64,000 nucleotides of DNA from WLWS01 sp965243105. Lineage in GTDB: Bacteria > Pseudomonadota > Gammaproteobacteria > Eutrophobiales > Eutrophobiaceae. Positions within the stretch are counted from its first letter, which is position 1, and the number at the start of each line of letters is the position of its first letter. Made by a program: the position numbers and the translations under genes. The stretch is from contig CBDEUC010000003.1 of NCBI GenBank assembly GCA_965243105.1, positions 620,001-684,000 of the forward strand, given 5' to 3'. Shown one piece after another: positions 9,473 to 17,327 of this stretch. Below the pieces are notes generated by a model. It ran no database searches. It was not told where the DNA came from and worked only from the letters and a program-made list of their open reading frames with translations.

Positions 9473-10200
9473 AAGGAATAATTCTTGCCGGCGGTCTCGG
9501 TACCCGCCTGCACCCACTGACAAAGGCAACCAATAAGCACCTGCTTCCCGTTGGCAGAGAGCCCATGTTGTTTCACTCAATTCATCAACTTGCCGGTTCC
9601 GGCATTGAGGACATTCTTGTCGTCACCAGCACCCAGCATATGGGCGACGTTGTGCGCTGCCTGGGTAGCGGGAAAGAATTTGAATGTAACCTGAGTTACA
9701 AGGTACAGGAGGAGGCAGGTGGAATAGCTCATGCGCTGTCACTGGCCGAGGATTTTGTCAGTGGAGAACGAATTTGCGTCATCCTCGGGGACAATATTTT
9801 TGAAAACAGTATCCAACCTTACACTGAGGCATTTCGTGCGCAGGATTCGGGAGCCCATGTGCTTGTGAAAGAAGTCGGCGATCCGGAACGTTATGGGGTT
9901 GCTGCACTGGATGAACACCAGATAATTGAAATAGAGGAAAAACCCAGCAACCCGAAGTCATCGTTTGCAGTGGTTGGCCTTTATTATTATGACGAACATG
10001 TTTTTGACATTATTCGTTCGACCTCAAAGTCTGATCGAGGCGAAATGGAAATCACCTCGGTGAACAATGTCTACATAGAAAGAAAGCAGTTGCGCTACAG
10101 TATTTGCAGGGGGAGATGGACCGATGCGGGAACCTTTGAATCCCTGTACGAGGCGAATCGTATTCTCATGGAAAACGATAACAAGTTGAGAAACGACTAA
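9469..10200 (+). CDS. rfbA: Glucose-1-phosphate thymidylyltransferase, short form
   Basis: A nucleotidyltransferase of 243 residues starting at GTG 9469. The start was chosen because KGIILAGGLGTRLHPLT follows immediately, a GGGAG site lies about 12 bases upstream, and the GTGA overlap with the rfbB stop implies coupling. An upstream ATG in frame would add a non-homologous extension inside rfbB. The signature includes the Lys in NKHLLPVG and the metal/sugar region IVEIEEKP-like IEIEEKPSNP. At about 243 residues it lacks the C-terminal segment of the roughly 290-residue RmlA, which carries the allosteric site. It makes dTDP-glucose. Confidence 0.9.
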   Translation: MKGIILAGGLGTRLHPLTKATNKHLLPVGREPMLFHSIHQLAGSGIEDILVVTSTQHMGDVVRCLGSGKEFECNLSYKVQEEAGGIAHALSLAEDFVSGERICVILGDNIFENSIQPYTEAFRAQDSGAHVLVKEVGDPERYGVAALDEHQIIEIEEKPSNPKSSFAVVGLYYYDEHVFDIIRSTSKSDRGEMEITSVNNVYIERKQLRYSICRGRWTDAGTFESLYEANRILMENDNKLRND

Positions 10201-10270
10201 TCATATATAGTCTTACCACTGCTTAATACAGGCTGATTGAGCTGTTTAATTTCGACTTCACGGTTTTTCT

Positions 10271-11404
10271 ATGGCCAGACATATCGTAATTATTACTACC
10301 TCGTACCCTATAACGAGCGACGGAAGCGAAGCCGCCGGGGCTTTTGCCCATGATTTCGTTGATGCACTTGCCAGGGAGGCAAATGTCAGTGTCATTGCGC
10401 CGGGACAGGATAACGCTGTTTACAGTAGTGGCGAGATTACTGTTTACCGGTACTGGACGCCACAGGGAAAACCACTTTCTACCCTGAACCCATTGAACCC
10501 GCTACAGCTGGTGCAGATCATCCTGGTCTTGATAGCTGGATTCCGTGCAGCTCGCATGCTGCATAAGACTGAAGCGAATGTAGATTTTGTTTTTTGCCTG
10601 TGGATTTTTCCCAGCGGTCTGTGGGGTTCCTGGCTCGCACGAAAAAGAAAAATTAGTTATGGCACCTGGTCGCTCGGTAGTGATATCTGGCGTTTATCCA
10701 GGATAGCCGGCCTGCGACAAGTTATGCAAAACATCCTCTCAAGGTCGCTGGTGAATTTCGCAGATGGCTACCAGTTATGCGGGGATGTGAAAGAACTCTC
10801 GAATAAACACTGCGAATTCCTGCCAAGTAGCCGGAATATTCCTGTAATCGAAAAAAGTCTTAACACGGCCGGACCCTTTAAACTGGGATTTCTCGGGCGT
10901 TGGCATGAAAACAAGGGAATCGACATCTTGCTCGATGCACTGTCACACCTAGACGAAAATGACTGGGAAAAAATTTCACTGGTAACCATCGCGGGTGGCG
11001 GCCCGCAGGACGAGTTAGTCAGGCAGGGAATCGAGGATCTGTCAAATCTTGGTCGGCCGGTTGAATTAAAAAGTTACCTGGCACAGCAAGAAGCAGCCCG
11101 GTTTATTGCCAGTAATGACTACATGCTTCTTCCTTCACGTTTTGACAGCATACCGGTAATTTTTTCTGATGCCCTCAGTAACTCCAGTCCCCTGGTTTCC
11201 ACCCCAGTTGGTGATATGCCAGGCCTTATCGAAAGGTACCAGTGTGGTGTACTGGCAGATGGATTTTCCGCACTGGATTTCGCCCAGGCCATAAAGGTGG
11301 CTATTGCCTCAAGCCCGGCTCAATATATTGGTAAGAGGGAGGAACTCTTGCTTGATTTTTCTACAAGCCAGTCTGTAAAGAAGCTACTGGATAAAATTGA
11401 ATAA
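10271..11404 (+). CDS. Glycosyltransferase family 4-like (GT-B fold)
   Basis: The protein has 377 residues with the two-domain GT-B layout. The N-terminal acceptor domain has the loop TTSYPITSDGSEAAGAF. The C-terminal donor domain starts near residue 200 with LGFLGRWHENKGIDILLDAL and continues to LPSRFDSIPVIFSDALSNSSPLVST, where the usual E-x7-E motif is not strictly kept (SRFDSIPVIF). It probably transfers a nucleotide-activated sugar to a lipid-linked or glycan acceptor in the cytoplasm. Acceptor and donor cannot be read from sequence. It lies in the rfbBA operon; the next gene starts at about its stop codon. Confidence 0.85.
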   Translation: MARHIVIITTSYPITSDGSEAAGAFAHDFVDALAREANVSVIAPGQDNAVYSSGEITVYRYWTPQGKPLSTLNPLNPLQLVQIILVLIAGFRAARMLHKTEANVDFVFCLWIFPSGLWGSWLARKRKISYGTWSLGSDIWRLSRIAGLRQVMQNILSRSLVNFADGYQLCGDVKELSNKHCEFLPSSRNIPVIEKSLNTAGPFKLGFLGRWHENKGIDILLDALSHLDENDWEKISLVTIAGGGPQDELVRQGIEDLSNLGRPVELKSYLAQQEAARFIASNDYMLLPSRFDSIPVIFSDALSNSSPLVSTPVGDMPGLIERYQCGVLADGFSALDFAQAIKVAIASSPAQYIGKREELLLDFSTSQSVKKLLDKIE

Positions 11405-11408
11405 GCAC

Positions 11409-12299
11409 ATGAAGAGCATTTATCCAGGTTTATTCAGTTCCGAAACATGGTCCTCGGTGATCCAGGAAAGTTACCGGGCCAGTGTCACGCACATCGAAAT
11501 TGACAAGGATGCCTGGCTACCAGTGATTGTCTTTAAAAAGGGTCCGTTCAAGCTGGCATATCCGCACTTTCCCGGGGTAGTGGAAAGCTCGGATCTGGAC
11601 AGGATAGTGAGCGCGGCTGACGCTGCCGGCCTTGATTATCACGTTATGCGCTGCCTGGCGAGAGAAACACCAGGAGATAGCTCTCAATTTGGAATTGTGG
11701 CGGAACTGCCTGAGACAATTGTCCATGGATTGCAGGAATTCGATCCAAATGATGATCAGAAATTAAGGAGAGCAATAAGAAGGGCAAACAGGTACAACAC
11801 GCGGATAACAAGCGACCTTGCATCAGTGAAGGCTGAGATACTATATGAGCTTTATCGAAACACGATCAGTGCCCGCCGGGGAAGCCTTCGCTACAACCTG
11901 GAGTACTTTGAAGCCTTGCTGAAAAGCGCGAGGACAAGCAAGGATTTATCAGTTCTCGTCGCGTATACAGATGACATCCTGAGCGGCTTCCTGGTGATCG
12001 CCATGGATAACGGCGAGGCTCATTATCTTCACAGTGCATATCACAGGGATTACGCAAGCTTTGGCATCACCGATCTTCTCGTGCAGCAGGGCTTGACCCA
12101 TGCACGAGAAAAAGGCGCAGAGTCCTTTAATTTTGGTGTGTCTCCCGTTAATCAACCCGAATTAACAAGATTCAAGGAAAAATGGGGCGGGACAACCAGC
12201 ACGCAGTACACGCTGGACTACACCCGGAACATATTCTGGGGTACGCTTTTTCGAGTCGCCAGCAGGATATTGGCCCTGCTGGGTTCATGGCGAAATTGA
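11409..12299 (+). CDS. GNAT-type acyltransferase (FemAB/BioF2-like)
   Basis: A protein of 296 residues from the ATG at 11409; a TTG at 11397 overlapping the previous stop is an alternative. It resembles the Acetyltransf_6 (FemAB/GNAT) group. A substrate half with KLRRAIRRANRYNTR is followed by a GNAT core with LSGFLVIAMDNGEAHYLHSAYHRDY, then TDLLVQQGLTHAREKGAESFNFG. Family members move acyl or aminoacyl groups onto amines. In this operon a candidate substrate is the 4-amino sugar made by the WecE-like enzyme, since no WecD homologue is visible. That link is inference. Confidence 0.72.
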   Translation: MKSIYPGLFSSETWSSVIQESYRASVTHIEIDKDAWLPVIVFKKGPFKLAYPHFPGVVESSDLDRIVSAADAAGLDYHVMRCLARETPGDSSQFGIVAELPETIVHGLQEFDPNDDQKLRRAIRRANRYNTRITSDLASVKAEILYELYRNTISARRGSLRYNLEYFEALLKSARTSKDLSVLVAYTDDILSGFLVIAMDNGEAHYLHSAYHRDYASFGITDLLVQQGLTHAREKGAESFNFGVSPVNQPELTRFKEKWGGTTSTQYTLDYTRNIFWGTLFRVASRILALLGSWRN

Positions 12300-12318
12300 G
12301 CAAGCTGTTCAGCTCTGC

Positions 12319-13248
12319 ATGAATACCAAAACCATGAAAACAAGAACGAAAAACCTGCTGATGACAATCCTGCTGGGACTGAGCATTGTCGCTATCGTAT
12401 ACCTGCTATTGCCAAATATTGGTCAGCTTGAAGATGCCGAGTTTACCATTGGCCCCATCAACCTGGTTCTCATCGGGGTCTTTATGATCTTACTGCTCTA
12501 CCTCAAGGCCCTGGTACATTCTGTCATCCTTGAAAAGTATCAGCTCGACTCCGTTTCAAGAATGGACATTATTACTTCCTATGCAAACGGGCAGGTTGTG
12601 CGCTACATTCCTGGAAAGGTGCTTGGAATAGTGTCGCAGTCTTTGAAGCTGGGTGAAGTGGCGAAAGCATCATATGTATGGGAGGCAAATCTCAGCCAGT
12701 ACCTGATTACCAACATCGTCTCAGTATTGCTGATTGTTTCCGTTGCCGCTTACGTGGTGTTTGAAAACTGGATCTTCATACTACTATTCTTTGCCTGCTC
12801 TCTTTTATCCACAAGGTTTCTCACGAGTAACGGCCTTACCAGGCTTTTTGATCTTGCCTCCCGGGTACTTTCTGTTCCTTCGATATCCACCGGGGATCGC
12901 AGCCTGTCAGCCGGGCAGGCATTCATGGTCATGTTCCTTCTATACATTGAATGGATAATCTATTTTGCCGCCTGGTATTTCCTTGTCGATGAATCCCTCG
13001 GTGCCGCTTTCTATATAGGGACCCTTTACGCAGCTTCTTCTTTACTCGCGTTATTGGCGTTCGTGGTACCGAATGGGCTGCTTGTACGGGAAGCTATTTT
13101 TCTCTGGTTGGGCACGATGGTAAGTATTCCAGCTGAAGAATTGATTTTTTATGGCCTGGTTATCAGGGTATTCTATGTGATTAGTGATGTACTCTTTTAC
13201 TTTCTTTGTGAATTATTCGTAAAAATAACTTCATGGTCGAAGAAATAG
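12319..13248 (+). CDS. Flippase-like membrane protein (LPG synthase TM-region family)
   Basis: An integral membrane protein of 309 residues with about seven to eight hydrophobic spans. The segment VVRYIPGKVLGIVSQ and the later VVPNGLLVREAIFL match the UPF0104/lysylphosphatidylglycerol-synthase transmembrane family, whose conserved P-x-G-x-x-x-RE motif is visible here as PNGLLVRE. In polysaccharide clusters such proteins are often proposed to move lipid-linked sugars, without firm proof. It overlaps the following methyltransferase by 16 bases. With no Wzx in the window, it is the only flippase candidate in the operon. Confidence 0.75.
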   Translation: MNTKTMKTRTKNLLMTILLGLSIVAIVYLLLPNIGQLEDAEFTIGPINLVLIGVFMILLLYLKALVHSVILEKYQLDSVSRMDIITSYANGQVVRYIPGKVLGIVSQSLKLGEVAKASYVWEANLSQYLITNIVSVLLIVSVAAYVVFENWIFILLFFACSLLSTRFLTSNGLTRLFDLASRVLSVPSISTGDRSLSAGQAFMVMFLLYIEWIIYFAAWYFLVDESLGAAFYIGTLYAASSLLALLAFVVPNGLLVREAIFLWLGTMVSIPAEELIFYGLVIRVFYVISDVLFYFLCELFVKITSWSKK

Positions 13249-13976
13249 ATAAGGCGAGACTATTCTGGAATGGTATGTCAGCACATGGTGCTGATGCGTC
13301 CGTCATTGACCCCCACGATACCATTGGCGAGAAAAATGCCTACATTGAATTTAATCGAAACTATTACATCACCCGTGAATTATCTCATCTTGCGAACGAA
13401 TCCCTGGTGCTGGATTACGGCTGTGGCACGGGAAATATAACGCGTCATATTGCCAGCCTGGGATATCAATGTATCGGGCTGGACATCGCTTTTGAGCTTC
13501 TCGCCCTGAACAAAGACGGAAATGAACTGCTGTGCTATGACGGCAAGTGCATACCACTTGACGATAACTCGTTTGATGCAGTTGTGTGCTACGTGGTTTT
13601 AAATTACCTGCTTGAAAGGAATTATTTTGAATCCATGCTGAGTGAAATTTACAGGGTATTAAAGCCCGGCGGAAAGTTCATAGCGATAGAGCAGGTCAAC
13701 CGGACCAGTCGAAATATAGCCGAGGACAATAAACTGCAAAGATCTGTTGAGCTGTTTAGTGAAAGTTTTGAAAAATCCGGCTTTGAGGTACAGGCGACAT
13801 ATAATACAAGGGCCGGCCATTTTCCCCTTATCTACCTTGTGCGGGCGGGACTCATACCGCGACGATTTTTCAGGTATGTCGTGGCCCTTGAACGGGTTTA
13901 CAGCGCAGTGTTTTCAATTTTGCCTCTTGATTACTTTGATACTGTTTTCAGGCTGCACAAGCGAGCGCAATCCTGA
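13233..13976 (+). CDS. Class I SAM-dependent methyltransferase
   Basis: The protein has 247 residues. Motif I is LVLDYGCGTGNITRHI near residues 49-64, the acidic strand-2 end is CIGLDIAFELL, and post-motif segments are DNSFDAVVCYVVLNYL and EIYRVLKPGGKFIAIE. This is a Methyltransf_11-type fold that would methylate a small molecule or glycan. The substrate is not evident. The start overlaps the flippase-like gene by 16 bases and the flavin monooxygenase gene follows after 15 bases, so it is part of the same transcript. Confidence 0.85.
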   Translation: MVEEIDKARLFWNGMSAHGADASVIDPHDTIGEKNAYIEFNRNYYITRELSHLANESLVLDYGCGTGNITRHIASLGYQCIGLDIAFELLALNKDGNELLCYDGKCIPLDDNSFDAVVCYVVLNYLLERNYFESMLSEIYRVLKPGGKFIAIEQVNRTSRNIAEDNKLQRSVELFSESFEKSGFEVQATYNTRAGHFPLIYLVRAGLIPRRFFRYVVALERVYSAVFSILPLDYFDTVFRLHKRAQS

Positions 13977-13991
13977 TTACGGGGATAGTGC

Positions 13992-15077
13992 GTGAGTACC
14001 GTTGAACAACACGATGTTATCGTCATTGGTGCGGGTCCGGCTGGATTGAGCCTCGGCTATTTCCTGGAAAAAGCGGGCCTGGACTACCTGGTACTGGAAA
14101 AAGAAAGGGTCGGCTACTCCTGGAGCAGCATGCCTGAAAAGCTGGTTGTCCTGAGTCCGTGGTGGGTAAATACCCTGCCCGGCTCGTGGATTGGCTTGCG
14201 AAATCCTTTTTGCCTGGTGGGCAAGGATTTTTATACTGCATATCTTGAGCGGTACGCAGAAAAAAACCGTATCAGGATCAGGGATAAAACAACCGTATCA
14301 GGCGTCGAATCCACTTCAACAGGATTCACAATAGAGCTTGGAGACAAGCTTATGCAGGCTAGTATTGTTGTTTGTGCCACGGGTTACTACTCGAACCCAA
14401 TGGTCCCCATGCTTGAAGACGGCAACGATAACAGTATCACCGAGGTGCATGCGGTTAACTATTATTCAGCCAGCCGGCTGATTGAAGAATATCCCGGTGT
14501 AAAAAATATCCTGCTGGTTGGTAAGCGTGTAACCGCAGGCCAGCTGCTGGTGGAGATCACAGATGCAGGTTTAAACATGGATATATCCTGCCGTTCCGAG
14601 CTTGAATTCAGGGATAACTACACGCTTCGAGGTATGACCAGGGAATACCTTTATTACTTTTACGAAGCGGTGCAGGTGCTTTTCAAACCGACCTTACGCT
14701 ATGACTCCTTTCCCAGCATGGATGGAGGGGCAACGGAGCAATTGATAAACAGCGGCAAGGTAGGAAAGAAAAATGCAATCCAGGCTATAAAAGATGGTAA
14801 CGTGGTCTTTGCGGATGGAGAAAGGAAGAACTATGACCTGGTTATTTACGCGACCGGTTACAACCCTACCATTGGATACCTGGCAAATTCCCTTGTACAA
14901 ACCAGTGAAAAGCAGGTGCCCGAGACGTCAGGCATGGAAAGCAAGCTGTGCGCTAACCTTTTTTTCCTTGGACTTGATAACCTCGTTAACTTCAGGAGCC
15001 GCTATCTTCGTGGTATTGCAAGCGATGCCAGGCGACTATCCCGAATCATCCAGTCACGCCTTGCATCAAAGAAGTAA
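13992..15077 (+). CDS. Flavin-dependent monooxygenase-like oxidoreductase
   Basis: The protein has 361 residues and starts with GTG. The FAD-binding Rossmann motif is VIVIGAGPAGLSLGYFLEKAG at the N-terminus, and the C-terminal ATG signature appears as YATGYNPT. This layout is that of class B flavin monooxygenases (FMO, Baeyer-Villiger, N-hydroxylases). The second dinucleotide site, expected to read GxGxxG near residue 175, reads LLVGKRVTAGQLLVE and is degenerate, so NADPH binding is doubtful. Its place between a methyltransferase and a WecE-like aminotransferase suggests a sugar or amino-sugar substrate, but this is inference. Confidence 0.78.
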   Translation: MSTVEQHDVIVIGAGPAGLSLGYFLEKAGLDYLVLEKERVGYSWSSMPEKLVVLSPWWVNTLPGSWIGLRNPFCLVGKDFYTAYLERYAEKNRIRIRDKTTVSGVESTSTGFTIELGDKLMQASIVVCATGYYSNPMVPMLEDGNDNSITEVHAVNYYSASRLIEEYPGVKNILLVGKRVTAGQLLVEITDAGLNMDISCRSELEFRDNYTLRGMTREYLYYFYEAVQVLFKPTLRYDSFPSMDGGATEQLINSGKVGKKNAIQAIKDGNVVFADGERKNYDLVIYATGYNPTIGYLANSLVQTSEKQVPETSGMESKLCANLFFLGLDNLVNFRSRYLRGIASDARRLSRIIQSRLASKK

Positions 15078-15083
15078 GTCCTC

Positions 15084-16238
15084 ATGAGCCAGAACACCGA
15101 CAGGACTATCAAGTTCCACGAACCCTATATTTCAGGTAGCGAAAAAGCAAACCTGGAAGCCGTTTTTGACAACGATGCCTTTGCCGGTAATGGACCATTT
15201 ACAAAAAAGGCCCAGTCCTTTCTCGAACAACGTTACGATATTCCCCATGTCCTGCTGACCCATAGCTGTACAGGCGCACTTGAGCTATCAGCCCTGCTGC
15301 TGGATCTCGAGCCGGGTGACCAGGTCATACTGCCATCCTATAACTTTGTTAGCGCGGCTTCCGCTTTCATACGCGCGGGTGCGGAACTGGTTTTTTGTGA
15401 AATCGATCCGGCCAGCATGAATATTGATATCGACGATGCCGCCAACAGGATGACTGACCGCACGCGGGCAATTATTCCTGTCCATTATGGCGGAATAGCT
15501 GTCGATCTCGACCGGCTCGAGGAGTCCTGTGCAGGACGCAATGTGCTGGTCATTGAAGATGCGGCCCAGGGACTGGATGCCAGGTACGGTGATCGCTGGC
15601 TGGGAACAATATCACCCCTTGCCACCATGTCTTTCCACGAAACAAAAAACATACACTGTGGACTTGGGGGCGCGTTGTTCATCAATGATGCTGATTATTT
15701 TGAACGCGCCGAAGACATCTGGGAGAGGGGTACAAACCGCACCAAGATGTTCAGGGGACTGGTAGACAAGTATTCCTGGGTAGATACCGGATCAAGCTTT
15801 TATCCTTCTGAGTTACAGGCAGCATTTTTACTGGCACAGCTTGAATCCCTGGACTCCGTGAACGCACAAAGACGCATCATCTACGAACACTACTCGTCTG
15901 CTCTTTCCGATCTTGCAGCGAAAGGCCTGTTTGCCTTGCCGGATATTCCCGGCGAGGCCCAGCTGAACTTTCATTCCTTTTTCATCATCTGTAATTCGAT
16001 TAGTGAGTGTGATGCCTTGCGAGAGTACCTCTTGAGCCGCGGGATCCAGGCCTTTATCGGCTATGTCCCCCTGCACTCTTCAAAAATGGGGCAATCACTT
16101 GGGAACAAGCCGGCTGATCTTCCAATAACTGAGGAGTATGCTCACCGCGTACTGCGACTTCCCTTTCACTGTCGCCTGGACAGGAATGATCTTGATTATG
16201 TTTGCGATGGCATCAACAGTTTCTTTGAACACTCCTGA
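15084..16238 (+). CDS. wecE: dTDP-4-amino-4,6-dideoxygalactose transaminase (WecE/RffA-like)
   Basis: A PLP-dependent sugar aminotransferase of 384 residues. The PLP-binding Lys188 is in SFHETKNIHCGLGG, and TRAIIPVHYGG, VIEDAAQGLDA and GTNRTKMFRGLVDKYSWVDTGSS match WecE closely. It would aminate the dTDP-4-keto-6-deoxyglucose from RfbB to dTDP-Fuc4N using glutamate. The usual GEGG after the Lys reads GLGG, a deviation at a normally conserved Glu. It lies 6 bases after the monooxygenase gene. The WecE assignment is favoured over FdtB-type 3-aminotransferases because of the GTNR and VDKYSW blocks. Confidence 0.87.
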   Translation: MSQNTDRTIKFHEPYISGSEKANLEAVFDNDAFAGNGPFTKKAQSFLEQRYDIPHVLLTHSCTGALELSALLLDLEPGDQVILPSYNFVSAASAFIRAGAELVFCEIDPASMNIDIDDAANRMTDRTRAIIPVHYGGIAVDLDRLEESCAGRNVLVIEDAAQGLDARYGDRWLGTISPLATMSFHETKNIHCGLGGALFINDADYFERAEDIWERGTNRTKMFRGLVDKYSWVDTGSSFYPSELQAAFLLAQLESLDSVNAQRRIIYEHYSSALSDLAAKGLFALPDIPGEAQLNFHSFFIICNSISECDALREYLLSRGIQAFIGYVPLHSSKMGQSLGNKPADLPITEEYAHRVLRLPFHCRLDRNDLDYVCDGINSFFEHS

Positions 16239-16330
16239 TATGGTCATCAACCCGGCAATGATTGATTTGCAACACGCCGCTTGTCCAGGCACGACTTCTC
16301 CAGCTGTACCTGGCATGCAGGCAGGTGAGC

Positions 16331-17317
16331 ATGGATATTAATGTCGCAGTCATTGGCGTGGGCAGCCACGCCCTGCGAAACACCCTGCCCGCGCTCCAGG
16401 CAATGAATGAAGTAAATATTACCGGGATCCTGACCCGCAACAGGACGGTGGCAAAACAGGCCAGTGAAACCTACCGCTGCGAATCCTTTACCAGCCTGGA
16501 GCAAATTCTTGAAAACGACCAGGTTAACTGTGTTTACATCGCCCTGCCTACGGGCCTCCACGCCGAATATGGACTTAAAGTTGTTGATGCTGGCAAACAC
16601 CTCTGGTGCGAAAAATCACTAACCCATGATCTCGATTCATGTACGCAGCTTCTTGCCCGGGCGCAGCAGGATAACCTTGCCGTATGCGAATGCTTCATGT
16701 ACCAGTTCCATCCCCAGTTTGAGCAACTGAAGAAACTCATCAATGAGTCCAGGATAGGAAAACCGAGAAATATCCTCGCAAGGTTTTGCTTTCCACATCG
16801 CGACCCCGGCGATGTGCGCTACAGTGCAGCACTGGGTGGTGGTGCCCTGCTTGACGCCGGGTGTTACCTGCTTCATTCCTGCCGTCAGCTGTTACAGGAA
16901 GAACCCACTGCGGTCATTTCCAGCGTAACAACAGAAACCGGTTTTGAGGTCGACACCCTGGGATACGCAGTGCTTGAGTTCGGGGCTGGAGAAACTGCCT
17001 GGCTCAACTGGGGTTATGGCCTGGCCTATGTCAACGAGCTTGAGGTCCTCGGCGAATCCGGGCGTATCAGGGTGGAACGCGCATTTTCAAAGCCCGCTGA
17101 TCACGTGTCAACGATCGAGATACAGGACGCTGAAGGCACCAGGGAAGTCGTGGAAATTCCACCAGCGAATCACTTCGTGAAAATGTTTTCCGAGTTTGCC
17201 CGTGCCTGCAAGGATGATGCCCTGAAAACTGCCTGGATTAACGATGCGATGGCGCAATCCAGGCTTTTGAACGAATTAATGACAGTTAGCCAGGCTCATT
17301 TGCCCCGCCAGCTTTAA
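16331..17317 (+). CDS. Gfo/Idh/MocA family oxidoreductase
   Basis: From the ATG at 16331 (preceded by GGTGAG) the protein has 328 residues. The Rossmann motif is VAVIGVGSHA at the very start, supporting this ATG over the longer frame. The family EKP triad region reads WCEKSLTHD, with Ser in place of the usual Pro. The following segment ECFMYQFHPQFEQLKKLI is typical of sugar-nucleotide dehydrogenases of the group. It probably oxidises or reduces a hydroxyl/keto group of a nucleotide sugar with NAD(P). It is the last gene of the operon that begins at rfbB and is convergent with a GT-C gene. Confidence 0.85.
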   Translation: MDINVAVIGVGSHALRNTLPALQAMNEVNITGILTRNRTVAKQASETYRCESFTSLEQILENDQVNCVYIALPTGLHAEYGLKVVDAGKHLWCEKSLTHDLDSCTQLLARAQQDNLAVCECFMYQFHPQFEQLKKLINESRIGKPRNILARFCFPHRDPGDVRYSAALGGGALLDAGCYLLHSCRQLLQEEPTAVISSVTTETGFEVDTLGYAVLEFGAGETAWLNWGYGLAYVNELEVLGESGRIRVERAFSKPADHVSTIEIQDAEGTREVVEIPPANHFVKMFSEFARACKDDALKTAWINDAMAQSRLLNELMTVSQAHLPRQL

Positions 17318-17327
17318 CCCGGCCCCG

